Assembly (NCBI RefSeq): GCF_034424175.1
Contig: NZ_CP139986.1
Span: 1,240,001 to 1,304,000 of the forward strand
From: Kluyvera intermedia
GTDB taxonomy: Bacteria; Pseudomonadota; Gammaproteobacteria; Enterobacterales; Enterobacteriaceae
Length of the DNA stretch: 64,000 nt
Reading direction: 5' to 3'
Position numbers and translations under genes: made by a program. Positions 18,375-26,138 of this stretch are shown piece by piece (within the stretch, counting starts at the first letter, position 1; every line of letters starts with the position of its first letter). Under the pieces are notes generated by a model, which was not told where the DNA came from, searched no databases, and saw nothing but the letters and a program-made list of their open reading frames with translations.

Positions 18375-19622
18375 TTGAGTAAAAAAAAATTAAGTTTGTT
18401 GTGCTTTGTGGTTATGGGTTTCGGGAAAAAAACTGATTTCCGGTCAGGTAAGCTCTTAAACCTAGATGCCACGTACAATGAGATAATAAAACCAGCGGCA
18501 GAAGAACTAGGCATCAAGTGTGTCAGGGCTGACGAAATAATGCAGTCTGGGATTATTGATGTGGAAATGTATAAATTGCTACTTTCTGCTGATATTGTTG
18601 TTGCAGATATATCAACAAGTAACGCAAATGCTATATATGAACTAGGCGTAAGGCACGCACTAAAAAAAGGAACGACCATCATAATGTCTGAAAAGTCGGC
18701 AGTGCTACACTTCGACTTAAATCACATTGCAACCTTACAGTATGAACATCTTGGTGATGATATCGGTTGTTCCGAAGCGAGAAGAATAAAAGGGCAGCTG
18801 AAATCATTAATGGAGTCGGCATTAAATGAAACACGTATAGATAGCCCAGTCTATACTTACCTGCCAGATTTAAACACTCCGACACTAACGGCACAAGAAA
18901 TAAAAGAAATCGTAAAGGATTCAGATGAAGCAGAAAAGGAATGGGGATATATTTTTAATAGCGCAGAAGAAAAGTTGAAGTTTGGGGATTTTTCAAATGC
19001 AAAGGAACTCTATCAAAAAGCGCTAGAAATAAGACCTAGAGATGAATACTTAATTCAAAGACTAACACTCTGTACATACAAGGAAAAAATAGAATCAAAA
19101 AGCAGAGTGATGAGTTGTATGGATGCAATGGTTATTTTATCAGACTTATCTCCTGAAACCAGTAACGACCCAGAAACAACAGGAATGGCGGGTGCCATAA
19201 ATAAATACATATGGATGGACACTAAAGATATCACGTTCCTAAACAAAGCAATTTCATTCTATAACCGTGGATATACAATAAAAAAAGATTACTATAACGG
19301 TGAAAATTTAGCGCTTTGCTACTTTGAGAAGTCTAAACAGCTAAAGAATACAGAAACTGCAAATGATAAAGACATCGTATTTAATGAGATTCTTGCAGAA
19401 AAAACGTTCAAGTCCGTACTTGAAATCACTGAGGGGATCATAGAGTCAACTAACTTCAATGAACGAAGTGATGTAAAATGGGTTTACGCAACAGCAGCAA
19501 AGTCAGCATCATATCTAGAGTTAAAAGAAAAAGAGGATTTATACAGTAGTAAGTTTAAATCACTCTGCGACAACTCATGGGATTTTAATACATTTGAAGA
19601 AAACAAAATAAAGAAGGATTGA
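18375..19622 (+). CDS. Predicted nucleotide-hydrolase-like (deoxyribosyltransferase/DRHyd-like) + TPR protein
   Basis: A 415-residue two-part protein. Residues 1-120 have the fold pattern of nucleoside-deoxyribosyltransferase/TIR-like enzymes: L-C-F-V-V-M-G-F-G at the start, L-L-S-A-D-I-V-V-A-D-I-S-T-S-N-A-N-A-I-Y-E-L-G-V-R-H-A (D and E near 79 and 91), then T-T-I-I-M-S. Residues 165-400 are helical TPR-like repeats (F-S-N-A-K-E-L-Y-Q-K-A-L-E-I-R-P). Comparative genomics has described such hydrolase-plus-TPR proteins in bacterial conflict systems and as relatives of the animal ASK N-terminus; I recall this from memory. Translation must start at TTG 18375, because the in-frame ATG at 18369 is followed by a stop; AAGGG lies upstream. 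It is 4 bp from the next TIR gene, hence one operon. It is AT-rich relative to the core. The function is inferred. Confidence 0.75.
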   Translation: MSKKKLSLLCFVVMGFGKKTDFRSGKLLNLDATYNEIIKPAAEELGIKCVRADEIMQSGIIDVEMYKLLLSADIVVADISTSNANAIYELGVRHALKKGTTIIMSEKSAVLHFDLNHIATLQYEHLGDDIGCSEARRIKGQLKSLMESALNETRIDSPVYTYLPDLNTPTLTAQEIKEIVKDSDEAEKEWGYIFNSAEEKLKFGDFSNAKELYQKALEIRPRDEYLIQRLTLCTYKEKIESKSRVMSCMDAMVILSDLSPETSNDPETTGMAGAINKYIWMDTKDITFLNKAISFYNRGYTIKKDYYNGENLALCYFEKSKQLKNTETANDKDIVFNEILAEKTFKSVLEITEGIIESTNFNERSDVKWVYATAAKSASYLELKEKEDLYSSKFKSLCDNSWDFNTFEENKIKKD

Positions 19623-19626
19623 TGAA

Positions 19627-20025
19627 GTGAGTAAAACATACAGCATTTTTATTAGCCATTGTTGGGATTACAATGATTCGTTGATAAATCTAAAGAATTT
19701 ATTAAACAAGGAAGATGGGCTTGTGGCATCTTATGAAGAAGTAACTGTAGATGCGCCTATAAACTCAGAAGATGAAAAATACATCAAGCGAGTACTGAAG
19801 GCGAGAATATCCGCATCAGATGTGTTTATTGTTGTAGCAGGAATGTACACAGCACATAGTGATTGGATGAAATGGGAAATTGAAACAGCAGTTGCTAATA
19901 ACATACCAGTTATTGGGATTAAACCGCATGGTTCACAACGAACGCCTCAAGTTGTCACAGACAATGCGAAAATTATTGTTGGATGGTATACACCATCAAT
20001 TATATCAGCCATCAAAGACTGCTAA
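19627..20025 (+). CDS. Thoeris ThsB-like TIR protein 1
   Basis: A 132-residue single-domain protein of the ThsB (MTH538-type TIR) family. Y-S-I-F-I-S-H-C-W-D at residues 5-14 is the first strand and loop. V-F-I-V-V-A-G-M-Y-T-A-H-S-D-W-M-K-W-E-I-E-T-A follows, whose W-E carries the expected catalytic glutamate, then V-I-G-I-K-P-H-G. ThsB enzymes convert NAD into cyclic ADP-ribose-type signals on phage infection, which activate an effector. The start is GTG 19627, 4 bp after the TPR gene stop, with AAGGA upstream, so the two are co-translated. No ThsA (SIR2-SLOG) is nearby, so the effector must be another protein, possibly the TPR or SLATT protein. A weak stem follows at 20031-20058. Confidence 0.88.
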   Translation: MSKTYSIFISHCWDYNDSLINLKNLLNKEDGLVASYEEVTVDAPINSEDEKYIKRVLKARISASDVFIVVAGMYTAHSDWMKWEIETAVANNIPVIGIKPHGSQRTPQVVTDNAKIIVGWYTPSIISAIKDC

Positions 20026-20128
20026 TTAACATAAGGCAAGGGCTTATACCTCTTGCTTTACTTCTGCTTATATTTATAATTTCCCATGGTTTATCTTCTG
20101 CCAAGCTACCAACTCGCCTCTTCTTTCC

Positions 20129-20301
20129 GAGGTTTGAGGTCCAATGATGAAAAAAATACGACAATAAGATAACTTATTGTTTTTACAGCATTAAGTAGAG
20201 AAACCTTTTTGTTGTTATTGTTTTCTTTAACTTTTACCCTTGAAAACCAAAGGATTGCCCCCACTATCATGGTCGAATAAATAACTAATTTGTGGGGATT
20301 T
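20129..20301 (+). repeat. Direct repeat R2: Tn3-like end plus TIR leader
   Basis: It begins GAGGTTTGAGGTCCAATGAT and aligns with R1 along its length with scattered differences and small gaps, roughly three quarters identical by eye. The last bases (TAATTTGTGGGGATTT) adjoin the ATG of TIR 2. The same terminal sequence before two members of a TIR cluster suggests transposon-end-plus-promoter cassettes that were duplicated and then diverged. Confidence 0.85.
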
Positions 20302-20706
20302 ATGGCAAGAGACCTAAATATTTTTATTAGTCATTCGTGGGGGAGTCACGACGAATTACTAAGATTGCGTAACCTACTAAATTCAAGACCCTATTTTAGG
20401 GCCGAGTTTTCAGAAGTTAGCAAAGATGTCCCAATTAATTCAATTAATGCTGATTACATCAAAAGAGTTCTTGGCGAAAAAATTCGTAACAGCAATGTGC
20501 TACTTGCCATTGCAGGAATCTATGCAAGTCATAGTACCTGGATGGAGTGGGAAATGGACACAGCTATTAGAAATGGAATTCCTGTTATTGGCGTTATTCC
20601 CCACGGAGCTTCGAGAGTTTCTCAGATTGTAGCTAATAGATCTGTCGAACAGGTTAGATGGAGTACAGAAAGCATTGTTGATGCCATTCGTCGACACGCT
20701 AGATAA
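20302..20706 (+). CDS. Thoeris ThsB-like TIR protein 2
   Basis: A 134-residue paralogue of TIR 1, roughly half identical by eye. L-N-I-F-I-S-H-S-W-G near the start, then L-A-I-A-G-I-Y-A-S-H-S-T-W-M-E-W-E-M-D-T-A with the conserved W-E, and V-I-G-V-I-P-H-G. Thoeris loci often carry several ThsB copies with different phage triggers, which may explain the pair. I use the ATG at 20302; a TTG at 20290 would add four residues. Neither has a strong ribosome-binding site, though GGGGA lies 5 bp upstream of the ATG. It has its own leader (R2) and is convergent with the SLATT gene. Confidence 0.87.
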   Translation: MARDLNIFISHSWGSHDELLRLRNLLNSRPYFRAEFSEVSKDVPINSINADYIKRVLGEKIRNSNVLLAIAGIYASHSTWMEWEMDTAIRNGIPVIGVIPHGASRVSQIVANRSVEQVRWSTESIVDAIRRHAR

Positions 20707-20710
20707 TTTT

Positions 20711-20734
20711 AAAGGGAGCTTTAACGCTCCCTTT
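20711..20734. terminator. Bidirectional terminator between TIR 2 and the SLATT gene
   Basis: AAAGGGAGC-TTTAAC-GCTCCCTTT, a perfect 9-bp stem flanked by T-rich and A-rich bases, between two convergent genes. Confidence 0.85.
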
Positions 20735-20746
20735 ATCATATTCAAT

Positions 20747-21610
20747 TTATGCAACTCGTCTTGCTTGCCATTGTGTATGTTCACGTGAGAAAGCGGTTTC
20801 AGCATCTCGAATGAAATCTAAAAAATCTTTTTCACCAGAAATATAATACGATTGTTCTTTTACCAGCCCAATTTCATGTGCTGTAAGGGCATATGATGCT
20901 GAAAGCTCATTGTATTTCTTAATTTGCACCCAGCCAATCAGAGCAGAAATGATGGTTGTAATCAGTTCTGTTGGTAGCGATGCGGCTTGGACCAGATCTT
21001 CGGCAAGGAGTGCCGTCATAGTAAGAGATAGAATATAGAAAATCAGTATAGCTACAGCCCATGCTCTCCCTAATCTTTTGTTGAATACCGATTTTTTTGC
21101 ATACCATGTTCGTTGTTCTTCAATCCGTTGTTCCACATATAAATCTCTTCTTTGCTCATAATTCATTTCTCTAATGCTTTTTAAACAAATACTAAACGTA
21201 TCCCCTTCAAGGTTTTTTAGCGTTTCTGTCTTAATAGCATACTTGCTATCTTTAATAATATTCCTTATGTAACCAATATATTGCTTAGCATCATTTATCT
21301 CTTCAGAGCCATTAAATGGTTCCGCTTTCATTGCGAATTTCCATGTTGTTGTCTTTATTGATTCGGTAACCGCTCTATATTTGTACCATTTTTGTTCGAA
21401 GTTTATAATGTTCCTGACAAGTAATAACATTATTAGCAGAACAAATAACACTAAATTTACACTGTATTTTTCCATGTAAGATAGAGAGCTATTTACAGCG
21501 ATAAATATCAATAATGCATATTCTGCCCTTATGCCATTTAAGAAATATTTTTGGTTTTTTGCTGAACGCTCATTTGTAATTTCATATAAATGAGGGTAAT
21601 CAATCTTCAT
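20747..21610 (-). CDS. SLATT-type (DUF4231-like) membrane protein, putative effector
   Basis: A 287-residue protein with two pairs of membrane segments: about residues 28-45 and 51-68, then about 185-205 and 212-235. Before the second pair lies R-I-E-E-Q-R-T-W-Y-A-K-K-S-V-F-N-K, the Q-xx-WY-xx-K-xx-x-N pattern seen in SLATT/DUF4231 domains. A similar S-A-K-N-Q-K-Y-F-L-N-G precedes the first pair. SLATT proteins are predicted pore-forming effectors in nucleotide-signal immune systems. The gene starts 16 bp after the tnpR stop in the same direction, so it may be expressed from the resolvase promoter. Pairing with the adjacent TIR genes is inference. Confidence 0.75.
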   Translation of the reverse strand: MKIDYPHLYEITNERSAKNQKYFLNGIRAEYALLIFIAVNSSLSYMEKYSVNLVLFVLLIMLLLVRNIINFEQKWYKYRAVTESIKTTTWKFAMKAEPFNGSEEINDAKQYIGYIRNIIKDSKYAIKTETLKNLEGDTFSICLKSIREMNYEQRRDLYVEQRIEEQRTWYAKKSVFNKRLGRAWAVAILIFYILSLTMTALLAEDLVQAASLPTELITTIISALIGWVQIKKYNELSASYALTAHEIGLVKEQSYYISGEKDFLDFIRDAETAFSREHTQWQARRVA

Positions 21611-21626
21611 GATTTATGTCCATTAG

Positions 21627-22184
21627 TTATGCAAGGCAAGTGTGTTTTTTTAGTCTAAAATAAGTCGCCCGGGAAATTCCGGTTCTTTCCATGACAAAGC
21701 TTACAGACTGGTTCTGATGGATTAATTCCCGTGCAATTTCAGATTTTTTATGTGGTTTACGACCAAATTTAACGCCCGCAGCCATAGCTGCAATTCTGCC
21801 ATCGTTGGTACGTTCCAGAATACGTTCACGTTCCGCTTCTGCTACAGCGGCCAAAATTTGGATCACCATTTTTCCCATAGTGCCTTCCGTACTTAGCCCA
21901 TTCTCCAGAAAACGAATGGCAATCCCCTTTTTATAACACGCATCCACAATGTGGATCATGTCTGCGGTATTGCGACCAAGCCGGTCCATCTTTGTACAAA
22001 TGATGATGTCGTCTTTTTCCGCACGGGCAAGCAGCCGTTGTAAGCCTTCACGTTCGTCCGTAGCTCCTGACATTATATCAGTAAAAATTCTGTCATCTCT
22101 GACACCGACAGATTTCAGCTCCGTGATCTGCACAGTTAGCTTCTGATGGCTGGTTGATACTCTTGCATATCCCAGTAATGCCAT
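21627..22184 (-). CDS. tnpR: Tn3-family resolvase (serine recombinase)
   Basis: A 185-residue serine resolvase/invertase. The catalytic Ser is in G-Y-A-R-V-S-T (residues 5-11), followed by T-K-M-D-R-L-G-R-N with the catalytic arginines. M-V-I-Q-I-L-A-A-V-A-E-A-E-R leads into the E helix, and a C-terminal helix-turn-helix ends I-S-R-A-T-Y-F-R-L. It resolves cointegrates formed by Tn3-type transposition and represses its own promoter. It is divergent from the tnpA start at 22344 across a res-like region, as in Tn5403/Tn3 relatives. It looks intact. Confidence 0.93.
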   Translation of the reverse strand: MALLGYARVSTSHQKLTVQITELKSVGVRDDRIFTDIMSGATDEREGLQRLLARAEKDDIIICTKMDRLGRNTADMIHIVDACYKKGIAIRFLENGLSTEGTMGKMVIQILAAVAEAERERILERTNDGRIAAMAAGVKFGRKPHKKSEIARELIHQNQSVSFVMERTGISRATYFRLKKHTCLA

Positions 22185-22343
22185 ATTAGTCTCACAAATC
22201 GATATTGATACTGAGTAGTATCATAAGGCATAAATCATGATTTTTGATACTCACGTTTAATATCATTTTCAGTAGTCTCACAAATTATAATATCTGAGAC
22301 TGTCAAAAATAGAGCAGATCGCCAGTTTACGAAAGGATACGCA
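22185..22343. promoter_or_regulatory. res-like site and divergent tnpR/tnpA promoters
   Basis: The 159-bp gap between tnpR and tnpA has repeated GTCTCACAAAT segments (near 22191 and 22272) and GATACT/AGTATC inverted motifs around 22205-22245. This is consistent with three resolvase subsites. The assignment rests on position and these repeats. Confidence 0.65.
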
Positions 22344-22505
22344 ATGAGTGATGACTTTCTGACCAGAGAACAGACAGAAAACTACGGTCGCTATGTGGCA
22401 GAGCCAAATGAGGTTCAACTGGCCCGATATTTTCATCTGGATGAGCGTGACCTTGCTTTTATTAATCAGCGACGGGGAAAACATAACCGTCTGGGGGTTT
22501 GAGGG
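22344..22505 (+). pseudogene. tnpA: Tn3-family TnpA, N-terminal 53 residues
   Basis: It starts at ATG 22344 and reads M-S-D-D-F-L-T-R-E-Q, then V-A-R-Y-F-H-L-D-like and D-R-D-like residues typical of Tn3 transposase N-termini (L-A-R-Y-F-H-L-D-E-R-D-L-A-F-I). After R-L-G-V the frame stops at 22505 within a different Tn3-type terminal repeat. The remaining 900 or more residues are absent. Confidence 0.88.
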
Positions 22506-22531
22506 CCAATGGAACGAAAACGTACGCTAAG
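22494..22531 (+). repeat. Tn5403-like 38-bp terminal repeat cutting tnpA
   Basis: GGGGTTTGAGGGCCAATGGA at the tip and GTACGCTAAG at the inner end. It faces right and interrupts the tnpA start, so another Tn3-family element inserted here. Its body was then removed by the IS26 event at 22563. Confidence 0.88.
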
Positions 22532-22562
22532 AAGGTAATTCATTGTTTAAATTAAAATTTAA

Positions 22563-23382
22563 GGCACTGTTGCAAAGTTAGCGATGAGGCAGCCTTTTGT
22601 CTTATTCAAAGGCCTTACATTTCAAAAACTCTGCTTACCAGGCGCATTTCGCCCAGGGGATCACCATAATAAAATGCTGAGGCCTGGCCTTTGCGTAGTG
22701 CACGCATCACCTCAATACCTTTGATGGTGGCGTAAGCCGTCTTCATGGATTTAAATCCCAGCGTGGCGCCGATTATCCGTTTCAGTTTGCCATGATCGCA
22801 TTCAATCACGTTGTTCCGGTACTTAATCTGTCGGTGTTCAACGTCAGACGGGCACCGGCCTTCGCGTTTGAGCAGAGCAAGCGCGCGACCATAGGCGGGC
22901 GCTTTATCCGTGTTGATGAATCGCGGGATCTGCCACTTCTTCACGTTGTTGAGGATTTTACCCAGAAACCGGTATGCAGCTTTGCTGTTACGACGGGAGG
23001 AGAGATAAAAATCGACAGTGCGGCCCCGGCTGTCGACGGCCCGGTACAGATACGCCCAGCGGCCATTGACCTTCACGTAGGTTTCATCCATGTGCCACGG
23101 GCAAAGATCGGAAGGGTTACGCCAGTACCAGCGCAGCCGTTTTTCCATTTCAGGCGCATAACGCTGAACCCAGCGGTAAATCGTGGAGTGATCGACATTC
23201 ACTCCGCGTTCAGCCAGCATCTCCTGCAGCTCACGGTAACTGATGCCGTATTTGCAGTACCAGCGTACGGCCCACAGAATGATGTCACGCTGAAAATGCC
23301 GGCCTTTGAATGGGTTCATGTGCAGCTCCATCAGCAAAAAGGGATGATAAGTTTATCACCACCGACTATTTGCAACAGTGCC
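22563..23382 (-). mobile_element. IS26, complete
   Basis: Exactly 820 bp, bounded by GGCACTGTTGCAAA at 22563 and its complement ending at 23382. The flanking octamers (AAATTTAA and TCACGCCC) do not match, so no target duplication remains. IS26 is known to delete adjacent DNA by intramolecular replicative transposition, and that fits the loss of hmuU sequence here. Confidence 0.97.
22615..23319 (-). CDS. tnpA: IS26 transposase (IS6 family)
   Basis: A 234-residue DDE transposase. The start M-N-P-F-K-G-R-H-F at 23319 is the standard one. Catalytic residues are in W-H-M-D-E-T-Y-V-K (D), F-I-N-T-D-K-A-P-A-Y (D) and N-V-I-E-C-D-H (E). The sequence appears intact and full length. Confidence 0.97.
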   Translation of the reverse strand: MNPFKGRHFQRDIILWAVRWYCKYGISYRELQEMLAERGVNVDHSTIYRWVQRYAPEMEKRLRWYWRNPSDLCPWHMDETYVKVNGRWAYLYRAVDSRGRTVDFYLSSRRNSKAAYRFLGKILNNVKKWQIPRFINTDKAPAYGRALALLKREGRCPSDVEHRQIKYRNNVIECDHGKLKRIIGATLGFKSMKTAYATIKGIEVMRALRKGQASAFYYGDPLGEMRLVSRVFEM

Positions 23383-23608
23383 TCACGCCCGCGGTCGCCA
23401 GTGCACCACCGACCAGGACTGCCAGAAGTACCCGTGGCAGGCGGATATTGAGCCAGATATCGAGATATTGCGCATCTTGCAAAGAAGCGAAGGTAATTTT
23501 GAGCGCGCCCTGGCTGGCACCTACCAGCACGAGCGTTGCCAGCATCAACAGCAGGCCGATAAAAACGCTGAAGGAAGAGAGGGAATCCTTGAACACGCAA
23601 ATCTCCAA
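23383..23608 (-). pseudogene. hmuU: HmuU/ChuU haem ABC permease, N-terminal stub
   Basis: About 75 codons of a FecCD-family inner-membrane permease remain. A first membrane segment (F-I-G-L-L-L-M-L-A-T-L-V-L-V-G-A) is followed by the diagnostic L-P-R-V-L-L-A-V-L-V-G-G-A-L-A-T-A-G. At 23383 IS26 cuts it off. A full permease is about 330 residues. The ATPase gene hmuV/chuV that normally follows is not in the window. The haem importer is therefore broken at this locus. Confidence 0.85.
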
Positions 23609-23647
23609 AACATCGTAGCGGCGCCGTTTGCCAGCGCCGCGTGGGGA

Positions 23648-24271
23648 TCAGGCCGGTTTTAGCTCAGGCTCAACCAGGCTGTAAATCTGCTGATGAAGCG
23701 ACGGTGCGTTTGCCAGCGTCTGAATGTGTGCTGCAACGTCCGCTCGCTGCACAAAACCGTGCACTTCCTGATGCTGAATGCGCTGTGCTTTTCCGGTGGC
23801 TTCGCCGCTCAGCAATCCTCCTGGACGCAGGATTGCGTAATCCAGGCTGCTGGTTTGCAGCCAGCTTTCCGCCAGTGATTTCTCTCTGACGGCCTGGCCA
23901 AAGGCGGCTTTTGCGCGCGCTGACAGAAACGGCCAGCTGTCGCCGCAGCCTAATGAGGTGACGAGGATCATGCGGCGGATACCCGCTTTTTCTGCTTCAT
24001 CAATCACCGTGCGGTGCGCCAGATAATCCTGTGCGCCGCCCATGCTGGAGATAACGATAGCCTCAGTACCGGCCGCCCGGCAGGCCTGGGCGACGACGTG
24101 GCTTTCGCAGGCGTCACCGATAAAAACATCAACGCTTTTGGCCTTCAGACGTGCGGCTGCTTCTGGGGTACGTACCAGCGCCACCACTGGACGATTTTCC
24201 GCCAGCGCCAGCTCAACCGTCAGCGCGCCGACCCCTTTGCCACCTGCGCCAAAAATCAACCACGGGCTCAT
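23648..24271 (-). CDS. chuY: ChuY-like NAD(P)-binding reductase of haem utilisation
   Basis: A 207-residue NAD(P)-binding Rossmann protein (NmrA/SDR-like). The nucleotide loop reads F-G-A-G-G-K-G-V-G-A near residues 7-16. In E. coli ChuY reduces the tetrapyrrole product made by ChuW (anaerobilin). It overlaps the chuX stop by one base and sits in the order chuT-W-X-Y-U, which supports the name. The haem operon continues downstream into the truncated hmuU, 39 bp on. Confidence 0.88.
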   Translation of the reverse strand: MSPWLIFGAGGKGVGALTVELALAENRPVVALVRTPEAAARLKAKSVDVFIGDACESHVVAQACRAAGTEAIVISSMGGAQDYLAHRTVIDEAEKAGIRRMILVTSLGCGDSWPFLSARAKAAFGQAVREKSLAESWLQTSSLDYAILRPGGLLSGEATGKAQRIQHQEVHGFVQRADVAAHIQTLANAPSLHQQIYSLVEPELKPA

Positions 24272-24765
24272 CAGGCGTCCCCTTTCAGCACGGCCGCCAG
24301 CGTGCGGAAGGCATCAACCTGCTCGCCCAGCAGTTGACGGTGGTCATCGCGACCGAGGAAGATTTTAAACATCGCGCTCCCGGCGGCGTTAAAGAACAGG
24401 ATGGAGGCCGTATCCATCGCCATAAATTTGCGCTCTACCAACGCGATGTGGGTGCAGTTTTCCGCTTTAATGTGCCCGGTCATGCCTTTTTTACCGCGCA
24501 GGTTAAAGTAACCGTGGCGGTGGAAACCGGACGGTAGTTCGCCGGTAAATTCCAGAATCACGTCAGCGGAATGAACCAGTGTCGTCACTTTGCCCCACTC
24601 GCAAACGGTATCCCAGACGGTATCGAATTTGTCGCCCGTCACAAGCGTATGGGAAGGTAGGTTTTTGACCACCTCCAGAAGCGTGGTGTTGTACTGCCCG
24701 GCGATAGCTTCCAGCGTGCCGTCCGGCTCAGTTTTTAATAATTCGACTAAAGAAACGTTGCTCAT
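24271..24765 (-). CDS. chuX: ChuX/HutX-like cytosolic haem-binding protein
   Basis: A 164-residue HutX/ChuX family protein that holds and traffics haem in the cytoplasm. It begins M-S-N-V-S-L-V-E-L-L (start 24765; an extra Met lies at 24768). The middle reads G-F-H-R-H-G-Y-F-N-L-R-G-K-K-G-M-T-G-H-I, and the end S-A-M-F-K-I-F-L-G-R-D carries the conserved family segment. It lies 12 bp after chuW in the same operon. Confidence 0.92.
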   Translation of the reverse strand: MSNVSLVELLKTEPDGTLEAIAGQYNTTLLEVVKNLPSHTLVTGDKFDTVWDTVCEWGKVTTLVHSADVILEFTGELPSGFHRHGYFNLRGKKGMTGHIKAENCTHIALVERKFMAMDTASILFFNAAGSAMFKIFLGRDDHRQLLGEQVDAFRTLAAVLKGDA

Positions 24766-24777
24766 CATGAACTCCTG

Positions 24778-26121
24778 TTATGGGGTTTCTACCGCAATGC
24801 GCGGCGCGTTAAGCTCCTGAATAAGATCATCAAGAGACTGTAAAATGTTACTGGCCCAGAAGCGGCCTTCATTGGTCAGACGCAGGCAGGTGGAGTTGTC
24901 CAGCGTCAAACCGGCCTGGTGCCACTGTGCCAGCAGCGGCGCGAGTCTGGCGGCATGTGGCGTTAACGTATCCAGCGGTACGCGAGCGGTTTCCACCCCG
25001 GCCTGCAAAGTGTGGCGCCACTGGAAGCTACCGCCTGCGGTGCGCATCATCATCATCAGCGGTTTTTGTCCGTCGGCGATGGATTGGTGCCATTTTTCAA
25101 GATTGCGCTCCACCATCCAGGAATAGCCGTTGATTGAGCCACCGGCCCCCGAGCCAAGTGCCAGACAATCAGCGCCTTGTTTAATGAGTAAATTGTAGAG
25201 GTTGCGCTCGCGAGTCGTGCGCGCCCAGTGGCTGTTGCTAATGCAGCGCCAGCCCGCTTGATCCATAAAATCACACCCCTGGAGATACAAGTCTCGTCGC
25301 TCAGCGGGTTGCGGCACGGCGGTCCGTCCATTTTCAACAGCTTTACCCAGCGGTGTGTTGGGCAGCAGGTTGAGGGCATAAAGATCAACGCCATCAAGTC
25401 CGATATCGCGGGCAATCGCCAGATCCTCGCCCCACAGTTTGGCGTCCTGACCCGGCAGGCCGAACAGCAGATCGCAGACCACGGCGGCGCGATCCCGACG
25501 CACCAGCCCTTCCATAAAGGCGATAGCGGTGGGGCCATCGGAGGTGCGGGCCATCTTTTTGCGGATTTTGCTGTTAAAAGACTGAATGCCAATGGAGAAG
25601 CGGTTGGCTCCGGCGTCCAGACAGGCGTCGATACGCGCGTTGTCGAAATTCAGTACCCGGCCTTCGATGGTGATTTCACAGTCTGGGGCCAGCGGCAGAC
25701 GTTCGCGCAAAGTGGTAATGATCCGCGCCAGACAGCGAGCGCTGAGGGCCGATGGCGTACCGCCACCAAAGTAGACGGCATGAATCGGCGCGGACTGATG
25801 CAGTACGCTGTCAGCTTCCATCTCAATTTCACGCAGCAGCGCGTCGGTGTAGCGCTCACAGTGATCTTCTTCGTAACGGTTCTGGTAGAAACCGCAGAAC
25901 GTGCAGTGGGTCGCACAAAAAGGAATATGCAGATACAGCAGACGTTTACGCGGTGGCGTGGTCTGGCTGAGAACCTCCTGCCAGGTTTGTGCCAGCTGTT
26001 CTTTAGCAATCGGGATAGTGCCGCGCCAGGGCATCGTGGCCCGGCGATCCTTAAAGGGCTGACCGCCTTCCAGGGCAAAGTGAGGCGTTAAATCCAGTTC
26101 GTTTGTCGTAGTGTATATCAC
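24778..26121 (-). CDS. chuW: ChuW/HutW-like radical SAM anaerobic haem-degrading enzyme
   Basis: A 447-residue radical-SAM methyltransferase that opens haem without oxygen and releases iron. The cluster motif is C-A-T-H-C-T-F-C (CxxxCxxC, about residues 74-81). It is followed by the SAM-binding G-G-G-T-P-S stretch (about 120-125) and a HemN-like C-terminal domain. It is the class C, HemN-related type found in chu/hut/hug loci. It lies between chuT and chuX with short spacings, so it is part of one operon. Confidence 0.95.
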   Translation of the reverse strand: MIYTTTNELDLTPHFALEGGQPFKDRRATMPWRGTIPIAKEQLAQTWQEVLSQTTPPRKRLLYLHIPFCATHCTFCGFYQNRYEEDHCERYTDALLREIEMEADSVLHQSAPIHAVYFGGGTPSALSARCLARIITTLRERLPLAPDCEITIEGRVLNFDNARIDACLDAGANRFSIGIQSFNSKIRKKMARTSDGPTAIAFMEGLVRRDRAAVVCDLLFGLPGQDAKLWGEDLAIARDIGLDGVDLYALNLLPNTPLGKAVENGRTAVPQPAERRDLYLQGCDFMDQAGWRCISNSHWARTTRERNLYNLLIKQGADCLALGSGAGGSINGYSWMVERNLEKWHQSIADGQKPLMMMMRTAGGSFQWRHTLQAGVETARVPLDTLTPHAARLAPLLAQWHQAGLTLDNSTCLRLTNEGRFWASNILQSLDDLIQELNAPRIAVETP

Positions 26122-26138
26122 GGGTATATCAACGTCCT

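Noticed and set aside
18375..21610. CBASS system
   Set aside because: No CD-NTase (G-S/D-x-D) gene is present. SLATT proteins occur in CBASS, but here the signal source must be the TIR proteins.
25228..26091. A 287-codon plus-strand frame opposite chuW
   Set aside because: It lies inside the radical-SAM gene on the other strand and lacks motifs or a ribosome-binding site.
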